Assembly (NCBI GenBank): GCA_963555705.1
Contig: OY743174.1
Location: 63,262,234-63,326,233 of the forward strand
Source: Ligustrum vulgare
Taxonomy: Eukaryota > Streptophyta > Magnoliopsida > Lamiales > Oleaceae
Length of the DNA: 64,000 bases
Direction of reading: 5' to 3'
Of this stretch, positions 25,908 to 36,864 are shown piece after piece. Both the position numbers and the translations under genes were made by a program. Under the pieces are notes generated by a model that made no database searches, was not told the DNA's origin, and saw only the letters and a list, made by a program, of their open reading frames with translations. The first letter of the stretch is position 1, and each line of letters starts with the position of its first letter.

Positions 25908-26439
25908 TGTTGAAAAATGGAGCTAAATGTGGAAAATAAAGCCAACTTTGTTGAAATTGGCAAGCCACCATTAATAGTCCATGTTCACACCTATTTGGTA
26001 AGACACCATTAGCCTACAATCCTCATATGTTCACACCTATTTTATTCCTTCCATTTTTGATTCTTTGTCCAAACTTTCCCTATAAATAGAGGGCAAAACC
26101 TCAATGAAAAATACACCACCAAAAACCACAACATAGAGTCTTCTTGTGTAGAAGAGTAACACAATCAAGAGGTGTTCACAAAATAGAGAAAAAAGTGAGT
26201 TGGAGATAATAGCCTTTGCATAGGCAGATAAAAATACAGTGTAGTATTTTTGTACTCCTCATTTTTCGAGTTAGTGAAATATATTGGTGTGGGTCCGTGG
26301 ACGTAGGCAAATTGCTGAACCACGTAAATCTTTGTGTTTCGTATTTGCATTTTATTTTTGCGTATTTATATTTTCTCAGTCCAATTTATTTGTGTCACAT
26401 CGATCCTGGACGGGATTAATTGCGTCCTAATTCCCAACA
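25908..26439 (+). repeat. 3' LTR of copia element A
   Basis: This is a full-length match to 21272-21803, with about four substitutions (for example gacacc for gacatc, gagataat for gagagaat). It is followed by the tcatc duplication and the last 19 codons and stop of the CLSY pseudogene. Confidence 0.95.
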
Positions 26440-26500
26440 TCATCAACCCAAAGCATCTGACCTCATTGATACTTTTGATTTTACGGATCTTAAGCTGTAA

Positions 26501-26929
26501 TTCCATGTGCAATTCCTATTCCTATTCCTACCTGGTGGTCAATTTGTGCCTTTTCCCCTCATGCTTGTTATCGTTAATTGTACAATTTAACATTAATTAA
26601 ACTGACATGTGCGTGCATATCAATCCGGTTAGTGGCACAATAAAACTCATAGCTCGCGCAACTATTATATTAGATATAGATAGATACCAATGTCGGTGAC
26701 TTGGTGGCTTTCCTTCATGGCGGTGGAGATAAATTATTCAGCAGATTCTTTTCTTGGTGCAAATTATACACAATTCCGGAAATTGATAGATGAAGATGAA
26801 GTGCCCCAAACATTCTAGAATTTTCTTCAAAGACGATGATGCATACTAAGCTTTCTTTCACAATATAATAACAGGTTTGACTCTAGCAGATTTGGTTTTT
26901 GACGCACAATTTATTCTGCTTAGGATTTC
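26501..26929. other. 3' flank of the CLSY pseudogene
   Basis: This should contain the former 3' UTR of the pseudogene. No gene, element terminus or clear polyadenylation cluster was identified. Confidence 0.4.
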
Positions 26930-26930
26930 A

Positions 26931-27072
26931 TTTTTTTTTTTTTTTTTTCGCGCATGGGAGCGCAGGGGAAGGAAAGGAGAGAATGTAGGGTAAAGAGGGG
27001 AATGACTAATGAGATTTGAACCTGAACAGGCTGACCACTTAGGATAACCTCGAATCCCGAGATCAATTCCAT
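26931..27072 (-). mobile_element. Probable tRNA-derived SINE
   Basis: Read on the minus strand, the stretch has a box-A-like 'tatcctaagtgg', then a canonical box B, 'ggttcaaatctc', about 28 bases on, a short pyrimidine-rich body, and an 18-base A tail (the T run at 26931-26948). Internal Pol III boxes with an A tail at the distal end fit a short SINE. The A-B spacing is tight for a tRNA and I could not fix a target duplication, so the boundaries are approximate. Confidence 0.5.
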
Positions 27073-27687
27073 TTGGTAAACGATTTATCAATCGATTTAT
27101 AAACCACACAATTTCTCAAATTACTTTTTAATCAATCAAATTTTTTCTCTCCACTTTTCAACAACTCATTTTACCTCAAATAATAAATAAATCAGTTTAT
27201 GAACAACTGTTACCAAACAGCTTGCCCATATACTGTTGCTCGAAAAAATGGATGGGACTTGAAAAATATAAAATAAAGAAAATTTTTCAGTGCGTGAAAG
27301 ATTGTTACAATCATATAGAATTTTACCAATCAAATCTCATAGTATTACAAAAAAAAATATTTTCAAACTTTACTACACCTATAAATTTCTACCACTTGAA
27401 CAACCTATAAAGAAAACGAGAACATCGGCTCAATATTTTTTTCTCATATCAGCTCTAGGTCGCATTCCAAAATAATGAAAAGCATCAACTATTTTTTATA
27501 GGAAAAATATTCAAGTAGAAGAGTCTAATTTCAATTCAAACAAGTTAGAAAAACTCCAAACTATTAAAATTCCTAATATGTTGTAGAGTGTTTGACAAAC
27601 TTGTTTATAACTATCACATGATCTCAAATTACTTTTTAACTATTCATATTTTTCGAAATCACTTACCAACCTCACAATTTACTCATG
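27073..27687. other. Intergenic AT-rich DNA between SINE and gypsy element C
   Basis: No gene, repeat boundary or RNA feature could be supported here. Confidence 0.4.
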
Positions 27688-27692
27688 GTCTC

Positions 27693-28375
27693 TGTTGACA
27701 ACAAGGTTAAGCTGGACCTTGGACCAATACGTCTCAGCTCCTTCCTCTTGCACACGAGGATCTCCTGCACACTGTGACAAACAATCAGTTTGCAAAGGGG
27801 GTCGAGGTGGCTCCTGTTTGCACTCCGATGCCAAAGTCAGTACTCGTTTTGGGCGAATATATATGTTGGGTGCGGGGGAAGTAAATGTGTAAAATAGAGA
27901 AAAGGGAGTGAGAAAAATATATCTTATTTAGAGTGAGAAAATGCTAACCCCTTTCTTGGAGGCAATCATGCTCCATTTATAGAGGAACCTGTTGTCTCGA
28001 ATCATGACACGTGTCATACTTTATACTTGTCTTCACCCTAGCTCTTGGAGGTGACAACTTTGCTTTTTGATCGTAATCATTGCTACATTTCGTAGGGGAT
28101 AGGCGTCTGTCACATCTTGGTAAAAGCAGTGTCACATCCCTGACTCCATCTCTCTTCTGGTCACTGTCGTAAAGCACCCCTGCTGAGTATAAAGCACATC
28201 GGCCAGGCGTAAATCAGTTCAGCTAACAAGGTTCGCTTGGAACACCACCTCGAAATCAGACCCAAGGTGATATTTCAGACCTTAGCTATGGGTCACCGTC
28301 TGTTGGGCCTTAGTTGGGCCCTTTCTAGTGGATCACTGTACCTCTCTTTGGGCTTGGATTCAACACTAATCCCTC
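27693..28375 (-). repeat. 3' LTR of gypsy element C
   Basis: The 683-bp repeat pairs with 37267-37939. On the minus strand a TATA-like box (complement of atttata, 27975-27981) lies in it. The purine tract adjoining it (minus strand TTGAGGGATTAG) occupies 28376-28387. Confidence 0.93.
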
Positions 28376-28629
28376 AAATTCGAAGCGATCATTCATGGGC
28401 GTGTAGGATTTGTTGTACGCCCGAGACACTAACTTTGTTATGGTGGCTTTCGTATGATGCCGCGGACCTGGTGTCTAGGACGACCTTCCTTATTGGAGGT
28501 TTGGATTTGGTGTGGAGCCGACCTCCTACTTCGGATTTCTCTCCTGAGTGAAGGTTTGGGACGCACTAGCGCGTATCTTAGGCTGCGTATTTAATGAAAA
28601 AGGGGGGCTATTGTCGTTGGTTCCCAAGA

Positions 28630-31600
28630 AATATATATAAAAGGTGATGGGAGTGGCATTTTGCAGCGCGTGGTACTCACTGTGGTAGCTGAACGATTTT
28701 GTCCCTCCCTTTGACGGCTGGCGTTTTGATTAGCCCATTCTTCAAGAGGCATGGGTTAACCACATTAATCATAAGGCTCACAAAAATCAAGGAATCCAGA
28801 TCATTGGGATCCCTATAAATCCTCCTTCATTTTATTATTTCCCCTTTACCACTTTCTAAGAACCTTTGCAACAATACTCTGGCAAAAGCTTGTGCCGTTT
28901 TTCTCTTTCTCGCGAGTTTCGAGTTTTCTCTTCAAGGGTTTTCTACCCAGCACCCGCCCTTAACGTTCCACAGTTTTTTTACTGGCGAGTTCTTCATTCC
29001 AAGTGCACAATTTCAAGCATTCGTCATTTGAAGGTAAATTTCTTGGTCTCTGTATATGCAAGACTTTTCTATTTTTAGTTTCTCATTGTGGGTTTGAAAA
29101 TTTTGTTCTTGCACCTTTTTTTTCTTTTGTTGAGTCTGACCCACCTTTAAAACAAAAGAAAAAAAATGGAAAGAGTTGGGGGGAACGGGTTCACAGGAAA
29201 TGTTAGCAATGGCGGTTCCCGTCAGAGGTTTCTGCCCCATCTCTTTATCGTTTTTTAGTTCCCGATTCTTTAGGGAGCAGATTAAGAGGAGAAATAGGAA
29301 AACCAGTGGCATAATTTATTTGAGTGATTCCGACAGCGAAGAAGAAAAAAATCAGAACTACATGACTCATCTGTCATCTGAGGAGGAGGCATCTTTGACA
29401 GAGTTTCGGAGCAAACGAGACAGGGATCTGAGGAGAGAAGAGGCGGCAGGCTTTTCTTCAGGTCACCAGGACCTCGGATTAATCATTAGGGCCCCGTTTA
29501 GGGCACATAGGGAAGAATTGGGTTTGACTGCAGAGGAGATCGCCCAAGTAGAGGATTAGGTTGACCAGGTTAACAAGGTTTCGGGCTGCCACGTTGATCA
29601 TGATCCAAACCCAGAGTCATAGGAGAGTAGTGAGGTTGCTACTGAAATCCGAAGGGTTGATTTGGCCGGGGCCTCGGCAAAATTCAGGCTGTCGGAAGGG
29701 GTCCAATTGGTGCATCCTACACCTTCCTGCCGACCTTGCAGCCCTCCTCCATATGCTACGATGTCCTTTCTTGTGGGATGAGGCTTCCCTGCACCCCTTC
29801 TTCAGGGCACTGCTTAGGAGCTATAACCTGTGCCCCTACCAGTTGGCCCCCAATTTCTGGACACAGGCTGTGGGCACTTGGTTGGTGTGGCAAGAGGTCA
29901 ACCCTAATCACCTCATCTCACTGCACATCATTCACACTCTCTACACTTTGAAGAAATCGGTTAGAAGGGAGAGAGACGTGAGGTCGGACGTCAAGGATTG
30001 GTATTACTTGTCTCCCCGGGGCTCTTATCCTCCTGTTATCACCGGTCACCCCACCTCGATAAAGAACTGGAGGAACCAGTGGTTTTGGGTCGCTGGGGAG
30101 TGGCAGAGCTCTCCTGTGGACCATAATCCAGAAATTACAGTTCCCCAAACTCTTTCCCTACCTAGTGAGTCTTGTACTTGTTTTAGAGTCTTTAAGTGTC
30201 ACACGTCTTTTGCTCCTTTAATTTCCATTCACCTTTCTTGGTTGCTTACTAACATGTTATCGGTTTATGGCAGGGGACACTTTTGCTCGCCTCCTCCCCG
30301 ACGCAGATCTAGCAGCAGTAAGGCGTTTGTTTGCTTATAAAGGCACCTTCCAAGGGGTCATTTAGCAAAATAAGCTATTTGTTAAACACGGTCTTATGCG
30401 AGCCATGAGTAAGATCGTTTTCCTGTTACTGTTTCATCGTATGCCCTTTTTTGTTCGTAGCCTCATTTTCCTCTTTCTTGCTAGGCTCCAAGGAATTTCC
30501 GAAGATCTCTTTAAAGGGTCTCATGGCTAAGAAGATCCCTCCTGCCTTGCGCCACGGCAGCGAAATTGAAAGGAAGCAGAAAGCGGTCCTGGCCAACCTG
30601 CAAGTTGGGGTGGCAAAGGAAGGGTCCGAGGCGTTTGCAGCCCAACTTCAGGGCCCTCTTCCAGCCCTACTGCCACCGCCCACTCTGCTGCCTGTGGGCC
30701 CTCAGCAGCCTAGCAAAGAAAAGGAGGCTGATCCTAAAGGAGTCCTTCCAAAAGAGAAAGGGAAGGGGTCTGACAGAGGGGGTTCTAAGAGGGAGAGGGA
30801 GGCTATGGATGTTTCTGCACCATCCTCTCTATCCGAGGACATGCCTGAGCACATACCCGAGGAGGATCCCGCTCCCTTGAAGAGGTTGAAAAGGGGTAAG
30901 GGCAAGGAGTCCACCTCCGCACCTCCGCCGCCGATGATTGAGGACTTGGAGGACGAGCCGTTTGTGCCCATTCCAGGCTTGGGCTATGAAGTGACACCGG
31001 AGGGGGAAGAAGAGCTCAAGCATATTAAAACCAGCATTCTCCCCAGAGATGTCACTTTCAGCCCTTCATTTTTTGACTCCCCCAGTTCTCCTCCAGCCCG
31101 GGCCTCATTTATAACTGAGCAATTTTGGACGGAGGGCTGGTCCGCGTTCTCTTCTAATGCCAGTCCGTCCCGGAAGCTGCTCGCCGCCAAGGCCATGAAT
31201 GTCAGGGCGTTGGCCCTCATTGACGAGGTGGAATTAGAGGTGGCAATGGGCCGAGCCGAGCCGGCTCGGCCCATGGCTCGCAATGCTCGGCTCGTCAAAC
31301 TGACGAGCCGAGCAACGAGCTCGAGTCAAACGAGCCAAGCTTAGGCTCGGCTCGTTTAGCTCGATTTTTTTTTTTTTAAAATTAATAAAACCTTTCTTAC
31401 CATTTTCTTTTAAAAAAAAAACCCTCTTGTCTTACCGTCTTAAGTTTATTTATTTAGTCGACAATCTTCGATAACTAAAATATTTGAAATCTTGAATAAT
31501 AATAAGTATAAATATAAGTATAATATTAATAAGTAATAAGTTATGTATTGAATAAATTATTAATAATTTAATAAGTAAAAAAACAATGTTTTTTTTAGTT

Positions 31601-32292
31601 TTCAACGTAAAAAATCGACGTTTAATTTTTTTTTACACGAGCCGGCGAGCCGCTCGGCTCGCCGGCTCGTTGAGCTCGTTGGCACGAGCTCATGGCTCGT
31701 GCCAACAAGCCGCTCGTGGTTCAACTACAATGTTTGGCTCGCCCACGAGCTTGTCCGTTTGACGAGCCGAGCCAACGAGCCGAAGAGCGGCTCGGCCCGT
31801 TTGCCACCTCTAGGTGGAATCGTCCGTGGACGAGGCACAGCGGGACAGGAAGAATGCTGAAACTGCTCTCTGGCATGCGGACAACATGCTAAAGGAGATT
31901 AATGACTTAAAGACTCAGTTGACCATAGCCCGGAAGTCTTCCTCAGAAGAGAGGGCTAATGCAAAGCGCCTTCAGGAGGACAATGATAAACTGAAGCATG
32001 ACCTCCGGTCCTCTGAATCTGACTTGGCGGTTCTATGCAAAAAATTAGATGATTCCAACAGTGCACAGTCCATCACATCTGAGGCTTTGACTGCTGCTAA
32101 TGCAGCCAAGTCCAGGCTGGAAGCTGAGGTGGCAGCAACTAATGAAAAATTAGGAAGGGAGCTGGAGGCTAAGTCAAAGGCAGAGGAGGACCTTGCCTCT
32201 TTGGAGTGGCATATGCAAACGACGATAACTGAGGTTCTGGAGAAGACTGTCACTGCACAGGTGGATAATGCTTTAACTCCATTTTTCCGTAG
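28630..32292 (+). pseudogene. Antisense extra gene of gypsy element C (aORF, plant transposon-protein type)
   Basis: This lies on the plus strand, opposite to gag-pol, with its own TATA-like box (atatataaaagg near 28631). ATG 29203 opens a 118-codon exon with an acidic serine patch (LSDSDSEEE) that ends in a TAG at 29557-29559, where the element D copy has a Trp codon. Next come sequences like the family annotated as 'putative gypsy type transposon / plant transposon protein' (PFFRALLRSYNLCPYQLAPNFW, DVKDWYYL, about 29700-30150) with frame breaks. A basic, proline-rich exon follows (30484-31230; FPKISLKGLMAKKIPPAL), then a long coiled coil (31821-32292). GT/AG junctions near 30164 and 30484 suggest introns. 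It is split by a hAT MITE at 31235-31812. Function is unknown. Antisense extra ORFs are known in Tat-lineage elements. Confidence 0.8.
31235..31812. mobile_element. hAT-type MITE (578 bp) inside the antisense gene
   Basis: The terminal inverted repeat TAGAGGTGGCAA is perfect at both ends, extending imperfectly through GGGCCGAGCC. It is flanked by an exact 8-bp duplication, ggtggaat, at 31227-31234 and 31813-31820. TAGAGGTGGCAA-like ends plus an 8-bp TSD identify the hAT superfamily. Subterminal regions are packed with GAGCC/GGCTC/CGAGC motifs on both sides, and the centre is AT-rich with no transposase, so it is non-autonomous. Removing it and one TSD copy leaves the antisense gene in frame across the site. 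Confidence 0.95.
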
Positions 32293-34112
32293 TGCGCAGC
32301 TAAATCTCTTACTTTCTTCAAGTAAGCGACCATAGAAGGTTCTTTGGCAGAAAACTGCCCATTGAATTGACTCACAACAAGCTGCGAATCTCTATTCGCC
32401 ACTACGGACTTAACCTTCAAAGCTTTTGCAAGCCTTAGCCCAGCTAATAACGCCTCGTACTCAGCAACATTGTTTAAGGCTTTGAATTCAAAGCGGATCG
32501 CGCTGTGTAGTTTAAACCCCTCTGGGCTTACTAACAATATCTCCGCATCGGATCGTCCATCAGCTGAGGACCCATCAACGAACAATTTCCACTCTTGGCT
32601 GTCATCTGTGTTATCAACCATCTCGACCTCCGGTGGATGTGTGAATTCGACTACAAAGTCCGCTAGCGCTTGGCCCTTTACAGCGGTCTGAGGCGCATAA
32701 TGTAGGTCGAATTGGCTGATTTCTATTGCCCATTTCAGTAACCTCCCAGATACGTCTGGCTTCTGCAACACTTGTCTCACGGGAAAGTTGGTGAGCACGC
32801 GTATGGAGTGTGCCTGAAAGTAGGGGCGAAGTTTGCGAGAGGCCGTTATTAACGAGAGAGCAAGTTTCTCCATATCTGGGTAGCGTGTCTCGGCATCTAG
32901 CATGGCTTTGCTCACATAATATACTGGGAACTGATTCCCATCCTCCTCTTTGACCAACACCGAGCTAATAGCCTCTTTAGATACAGCCAAATACAGGTAG
33001 AGAGGCTCGCCAGCCTTTGGCTTTGATAGCAGTGGGGGCCGTCCCAAAGATGCTTTCAGGTCGGAAAAAGCATGCTCACATTCCGGTGTCCATTGGAATC
33101 GTTTTCCCCCCTTTAGGACCTTGAAAAATGGCAAGCATTTGTCAATGGACTTTGAGACGAATCGATTCAAGGCCGCAATTCTCCCCGTTAAGCTTTGCAC
33201 TTCTTTTGGATTTCGAGGCGACTGCATGTTTAACAAAGCATTGATTTTGTCCGGATTGGCTTCGATTCCCCTCTTATTCACCATGAATCCAAGGAATTTC
33301 CCGGATGCTACCCCAAAAGCACACTTCGCCGGGTTGAGTTTCATCCGATATTTCCTCAAAACATCGAATGCCTCTGACAAATGGAGGATATGACCCGCAG
33401 CAACCATGCTTTTGACTAGCATGTCATCAACATATACCTCCATGGTGTTTCCCAATTGTTCCGAAAACATGCGATTTACCAGCCTTTGATAGGTAGCTCC
33501 CGCATTTTTCAAACCAAATGGCATAGCTTTGTAGCAATAGAGTCCTCTATCTGTGATAAATGAAGTATGCTCCTCGTCCGATTCGCACATGGGGATTTGA
33601 TTGTAACCGGAGTAGGCATCCATGAAGCTTAGCAGCTCATGTCCTACCGTGGAGTCGACCAATTGATAGATCCGGAGCAGTGGAAAGCTGTCTTTGGGAC
33701 ACGCCTGGTTCAAATTGGAAAAATCAATACACACCCTTAGTTTCCCATTGTGTTTTGGTACCAAAACAGGATTTGATACCCACTTCGGATATCGGGACTC
33801 TCTGATGAAGCCATTTTTCAATAGCTTTGTGACCTCGTCTTTCAAGGCCTCATACTTGTCTGAACTCATGGGCCTCCTCTTTTGTCTATGCCCAGGGCTT
33901 CGGGGATCCAGCTGGAGTCTGTGGTAGGCCTCTTTAGGATCGATCCCAACCATGTCACCATGCTTCCACGCGAATACATCGAGGTTTTGAAGTAAGAAAC
34001 TTTTCAATTGACTCTTGTATTCGGTCGGTGAGCCAGTATGATCTGCAATTCTTTGATTGGATCTAGTGGGTCTACACCGAAACATTCTAACCTTTCGGCC
34101 GGGGTGGGACAA
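32250..34112 (-). CDS. Ty3/gypsy RT - RNase H - archaeal-type RNase H, element C
   Basis: An open frame of 620 codons is uninterrupted. In order it shows the RT (VLVPKHNGKLRVCIDFSNLN; FMDAYSGYNQI; PFGLKNAGATYQ; catalytic YVDDM at 33423-33434), the connection and first RNase H (LYLYLAVSKEAISSVLV; YPDMEKLAL), and a second RNase H (LFVDGSSADGRSDAEILLVSPEG; NNVAEYEALLAGL; DSQLVVSQ). It breaks off just after the second RNase H (LAAHYGKMELKHYPPVQ) into sequence belonging to the antisense gene. The usual tail and the whole integrase are missing. RT and RNase H catalytic residues look intact, so the enzyme part may still fold, but the element cannot integrate with its own protein. Confidence 0.9.
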   Translation of the reverse strand: MSHPGRKVRMFRCRPTRSNQRIADHTGSPTEYKSQLKSFLLQNLDVFAWKHGDMVGIDPKEAYHRLQLDPRSPGHRQKRRPMSSDKYEALKDEVTKLLKNGFIRESRYPKWVSNPVLVPKHNGKLRVCIDFSNLNQACPKDSFPLLRIYQLVDSTVGHELLSFMDAYSGYNQIPMCESDEEHTSFITDRGLYCYKAMPFGLKNAGATYQRLVNRMFSEQLGNTMEVYVDDMLVKSMVAAGHILHLSEAFDVLRKYRMKLNPAKCAFGVASGKFLGFMVNKRGIEANPDKINALLNMQSPRNPKEVQSLTGRIAALNRFVSKSIDKCLPFFKVLKGGKRFQWTPECEHAFSDLKASLGRPPLLSKPKAGEPLYLYLAVSKEAISSVLVKEEDGNQFPVYYVSKAMLDAETRYPDMEKLALSLITASRKLRPYFQAHSIRVLTNFPVRQVLQKPDVSGRLLKWAIEISQFDLHYAPQTAVKGQALADFVVEFTHPPEVEMVDNTDDSQEWKLFVDGSSADGRSDAEILLVSPEGFKLHSAIRFEFKALNNVAEYEALLAGLRLAKALKVKSVVANRDSQLVVSQFNGQFSAKEPSMVAYLKKVRDLAAHYGKMELKHYPPVQ

Positions 34113-34915
34113 TTGTCACCTGCCATTCTGGGGTCTAGATCTGCTAAATCCTCCTCCAGTCTCATCGTAAAATCCTTATCTTCAGAAGGTCCTTCACCCA
34201 ATCTTTCAGGGTCTGGAACAGCCTCGGCCATGGCTACGTCACTGATCATGTTCAAGCTTTGATCTTGAAATTTTCGGATTGCATTTGTGTAGCAGGCCCG
34301 TGATTCGGTTTGGCTCCCACTTACAGTTGCAACGCCATGCTCCGTGGGGAACTTCATGCAAATGTATTTCGTATGTGTCACAGCTCCCAAGTCGATGAGA
34401 CCTGGCCTCCCAATTGAACTATGATAGAAGGAGATTTTGTAAACCACCAAGAATTCCATAGGGATTCTGGAGAGGGTTGACGCTTGCCCTACTTCAGTCA
34501 TAAGGGTTATGGACCCTCTGGGGGTTATGCTATCCCCCGTGAATCCGTATATTGGATTCGGGACTGGAATGAGTGGAGTGCTGATCCCCATTTTATCAAA
34601 AGTTACCCCGTAAATCACATTTACCGAGGCTCCATCATCCACCATCATCCGTGATAACCCATTCCGAGCCACCACTACTCTAATAACCAATGCGTCGTTG
34701 TGTAGGAAGTGCATTCCGACGGCATTGTTTTGGGTGAATGTGATAGATTCTGTGCGAGGCATCCCAACAGGATGTGAATAGATATGATAATTCACGTTGG
34801 CGGGCTGCTTGGCCTCTTTTATATACCTCTTTTGGGAGTTGTTTGTGCTCCCACCTGGGTGGGGGCCTCCCAGTATTGTATCGATTTCACGGATAGGAAG
34901 GTCGGCAGCAGGCAT
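34004..34915 (-). CDS. Ty3/gypsy aspartic protease region, element C
   Basis: The 303-codon frame contains a retropepsin-like site, MMVDDGASVNVIYG, followed by the long Tat-type linker (LGAVTHTKYICMKFPTEHG) that leads into RT. It overlaps the pol frame by about 110 bases in another phase, so a frameshift separates protease from RT in this copy. Its upstream part (PIREIDTILGG) is the usual gag-protease junction sequence of this lineage. Confidence 0.85.
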   Translation of the reverse strand: MPAADLPIREIDTILGGPHPGGSTNNSQKRYIKEAKQPANVNYHIYSHPVGMPRTESITFTQNNAVGMHFLHNDALVIRVVVARNGLSRMMVDDGASVNVIYGVTFDKMGISTPLIPVPNPIYGFTGDSITPRGSITLMTEVGQASTLSRIPMEFLVVYKISFYHSSIGRPGLIDLGAVTHTKYICMKFPTEHGVATVSGSQTESRACYTNAIRKFQDQSLNMISDVAMAEAVPDPERLGEGPSEDKDFTMRLEEDLADLDPRMAGDNCPTPAERLECFGVDPLDPIKELQIILAHRPNTRVN

Positions 34916-34957
34916 AGGTGGATCCCTTGTATCTTTGGCATGCGCCGAGGCGGTATC

Positions 34958-36829
34958 CTAGCCCTTGTTCATGTCTCTTTGACGATTGTCAGTCCTTTCC
35001 TTAGTTGAGTTCTTCCATGGAGCTCTCCTATCAGCTCGGTTGAACTTTTGACCACCGGATTTTTTAGTTCTCCCCGTGTCAGGGGAGAAGTCACTTGCCC
35101 TCCTCCCTTGCGCCTTTTGGTCAGCTAACATGTGGATTTCCCTGCAATCTTTTGTATCGTGACCGTAGTAGCTGTGGTAGGCGCAGTAAGCCCCAATCAT
35201 GGGTTGTTTCCCCCTTCGACCACTTTCCATCCTTCCTTGGGCCGTGGTAGGATTATGAGAAGGGGTATTGGAGTGCAAGTGGGGGATAGCTTCCGTGATT
35301 TCTGCTGCAAAGCTAGATCCCGTCCCCAGAAACGGACGTGGCGCTCCACCTCGGTTTCCGCCGATCCTATCTTTGTTTACTCCTTTCTTGAGGTTTGCCT
35401 CATTAGAGTACCCAAGATTGTATCTTCCGTGGGGGTGGTTGTCCCTGGCCCTAGCCATTTCCTCCGATACAATCTCCTCCTTCATCAGGTCACGAAGGCG
35501 TTGTAATCCCTTGGTTTTCTGCTTCGGACGTCCCTCCAGAACATGCTGGTCATATCCACCCCTCCTTTCAAAGCGGAAAACATCTCTGCCTCAGTGATGT
35601 TTTCACAAATGTGCATCTCTTCAGTAAACCGGGCTAGGTAACTTTTCAGAGATTCGTCCCTTCCTTGCCTCAGATCCTGAAGGCGTTGGAGTGGGAGCTG
35701 GCCAGGCCTGGAGGAAACAAAGCCATTTTTAAAAGCCGTTTTCAAATCTCTCCAACTGTGGATGCTGCCAGGAGGGAATTTTTTATACCATCGTATCGCC
35801 TCCCCTCAAGGGTTAAAGCAAAGGCTTTACATTTCAGTGCCGGGGTGGCTCCGGCTATTTCCATGCTAGCGCGGTAATTTAATAGGTGATCATCAGGGTC
35901 ACCTCGGCCAGAATATTTTGCAATTTCTGGCATTTCGAAGTCGTGAGGCACTGGGAACCTACGGAGGCCCTCTGTGAAAGGACTCATTTCCTCGTCGTCA
36001 TCCAACTTATATGACGGCAGCTCGCTGTTCTCGTCGTGACCGGAATACACTGGATCACGGTATTGGTCATAGAGTGGCGGAGTGTACTCCTGCCTTTGTG
36101 GTGGCAGAACGCGGCCATAGTTTGGCCTTTCATGACTCTGTAATTCGTTGTGAGGATTGGTCCGAACTGCTTCGGCTCTCCTTTCCTGCCTATTCCTAGG
36201 CTCATGCGTGGGGGTGAACCTTTCTCCCTCGTACCTAGTTGGTCCCTATACATTCGACTCTGCGACAAGGCTTCTTCAGCGCGTCGCTCCCACCTATTCC
36301 TAGGCTCAGATGCATTGTTCCGACCCCCTTGCTTGCCTCTGAATAACCCTCCTATCCGGCTGAAGACACTGCCAGATTTTGCGGGCGAGGCCTCCATGTG
36401 TCTAGCCGGGAGTGGGGCTTGTTCTTCACATGCTTCATGTTACAGGCCTTCCTTGTAGAAGGGCTCGGATTCCACCTCGGCATAAGCTTGTGGATCTTGA
36501 TAATAATACGAGGCAGTGGCTGCATCCGATGGTGAGTAATGTGGCTGCGGGTATTGTGGAGGCATCATGGGTTCATTCACTACATACCCTCTAGCCATGT
36601 AGGCATTCATCGCAGCAGTCTGTTCTATCTGCTGCTTTTGCATTTCCAGCATTTGGGCCGCCATGCGAGTCATGTCTCGCAACATGCTGCGATTACGGTG
36701 CCGGCGTGGTGGGTTAGGTTGTGCCCCTCCCTCATTGGCGTTCTCATGAGATCCTTGAGGAACCTCCTCTTCGCTGTGCTGGCCATTTCTTTCCCTACGG
36801 GGGTTGACATCACCATCGCTTTCGTTCAT
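34958..36829 (-). pseudogene. Gypsy gag of element C, frameshifted
   Basis: The gag is spread over at least five overlapping minus-strand frames: 36829-36440 (N-terminal acidic and Gln-rich part), 36397-35984, 36050-35742 (core: FPVPHDFEMPEIAKYSGRGD), 35745-35485 (LQRLQDLRQGRDESLKSYLA; retrotransposon gag domain) and 35485-34958. The last is basic and has a Cys/His cluster (YCAYHSYYGHDTKDC). The order and content are normal for a Tat-type gag, and the frame changes show that it no longer encodes one protein. Confidence 0.8.
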
Positions 36830-36864
36830 GTTTCAAAGAGATTTCTTGGCTTTAATTTATCTTT

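Larger units (their letters stand above)
21272..26439 (+). mobile_element. Tnt1-like Ty1/copia element A (5.17 kb) in CLSY pseudogene exon 3
   Basis: Both LTRs are 532 bp (21272-21803 and 25908-26439), start TGTTGAAAAATGG and end CCCAACA. The target duplication tcatc is perfect (21267-21271 and 26440-26444). A primer site complementary to the initiator-Met tRNA 3' end follows the 5' LTR, and a purine tract (AAGTGGGAGA) precedes the 3' LTR. About four substitutions separate the LTRs by eye (under 1%), so insertion is recent. Downstream of the right TSD the helicase reading frame continues to its own stop, which proves the insertion site. Gag-pol is nearly identical to element B except for a one-base insertion in gag and a two-codon deletion in RT. 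Confidence 0.97.
17043..26500 (+). pseudogene. CLSY: CLASSY-type SNF2 helicase pseudogene (paralogue of 39866-50355)
   Basis: The exon order matches the intact paralogue: exon 1 from ATG 17043 to 19171, exon 2 at 19275-19433 (53 codons, with the C-x2-C segment IKCKYC), exon 3 from 19603. Exon 3 ends at TAA 26498-26500 after interruption by copia element A (21272-26439). Lesions include a frameshift near 17450 ending at a TGA (17496-17498), a TGA at 17614-17616 inside the AT-hook, further stops and frameshifts at about 17902, 18196 and 18410, and loss of about 15 codons near 19810. The Walker A region is also altered, with frame change and stops near 19862. More lesions follow at 20040, 20485 and 20790-20873. 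Motifs that remain readable are DEGH, SGTPFQNN and the AISRAYRLGQ motif VI. In plants, CLSY proteins direct Pol IV to RNA-directed DNA methylation targets, and this copy cannot make such a protein. Confidence 0.92.

Noticed and set aside
26949..27072. tRNA gene on the minus strand
   Set aside because: A good box B is present, but no cloverleaf or acceptor stem could be drawn and an A tail follows, so a SINE fits better.
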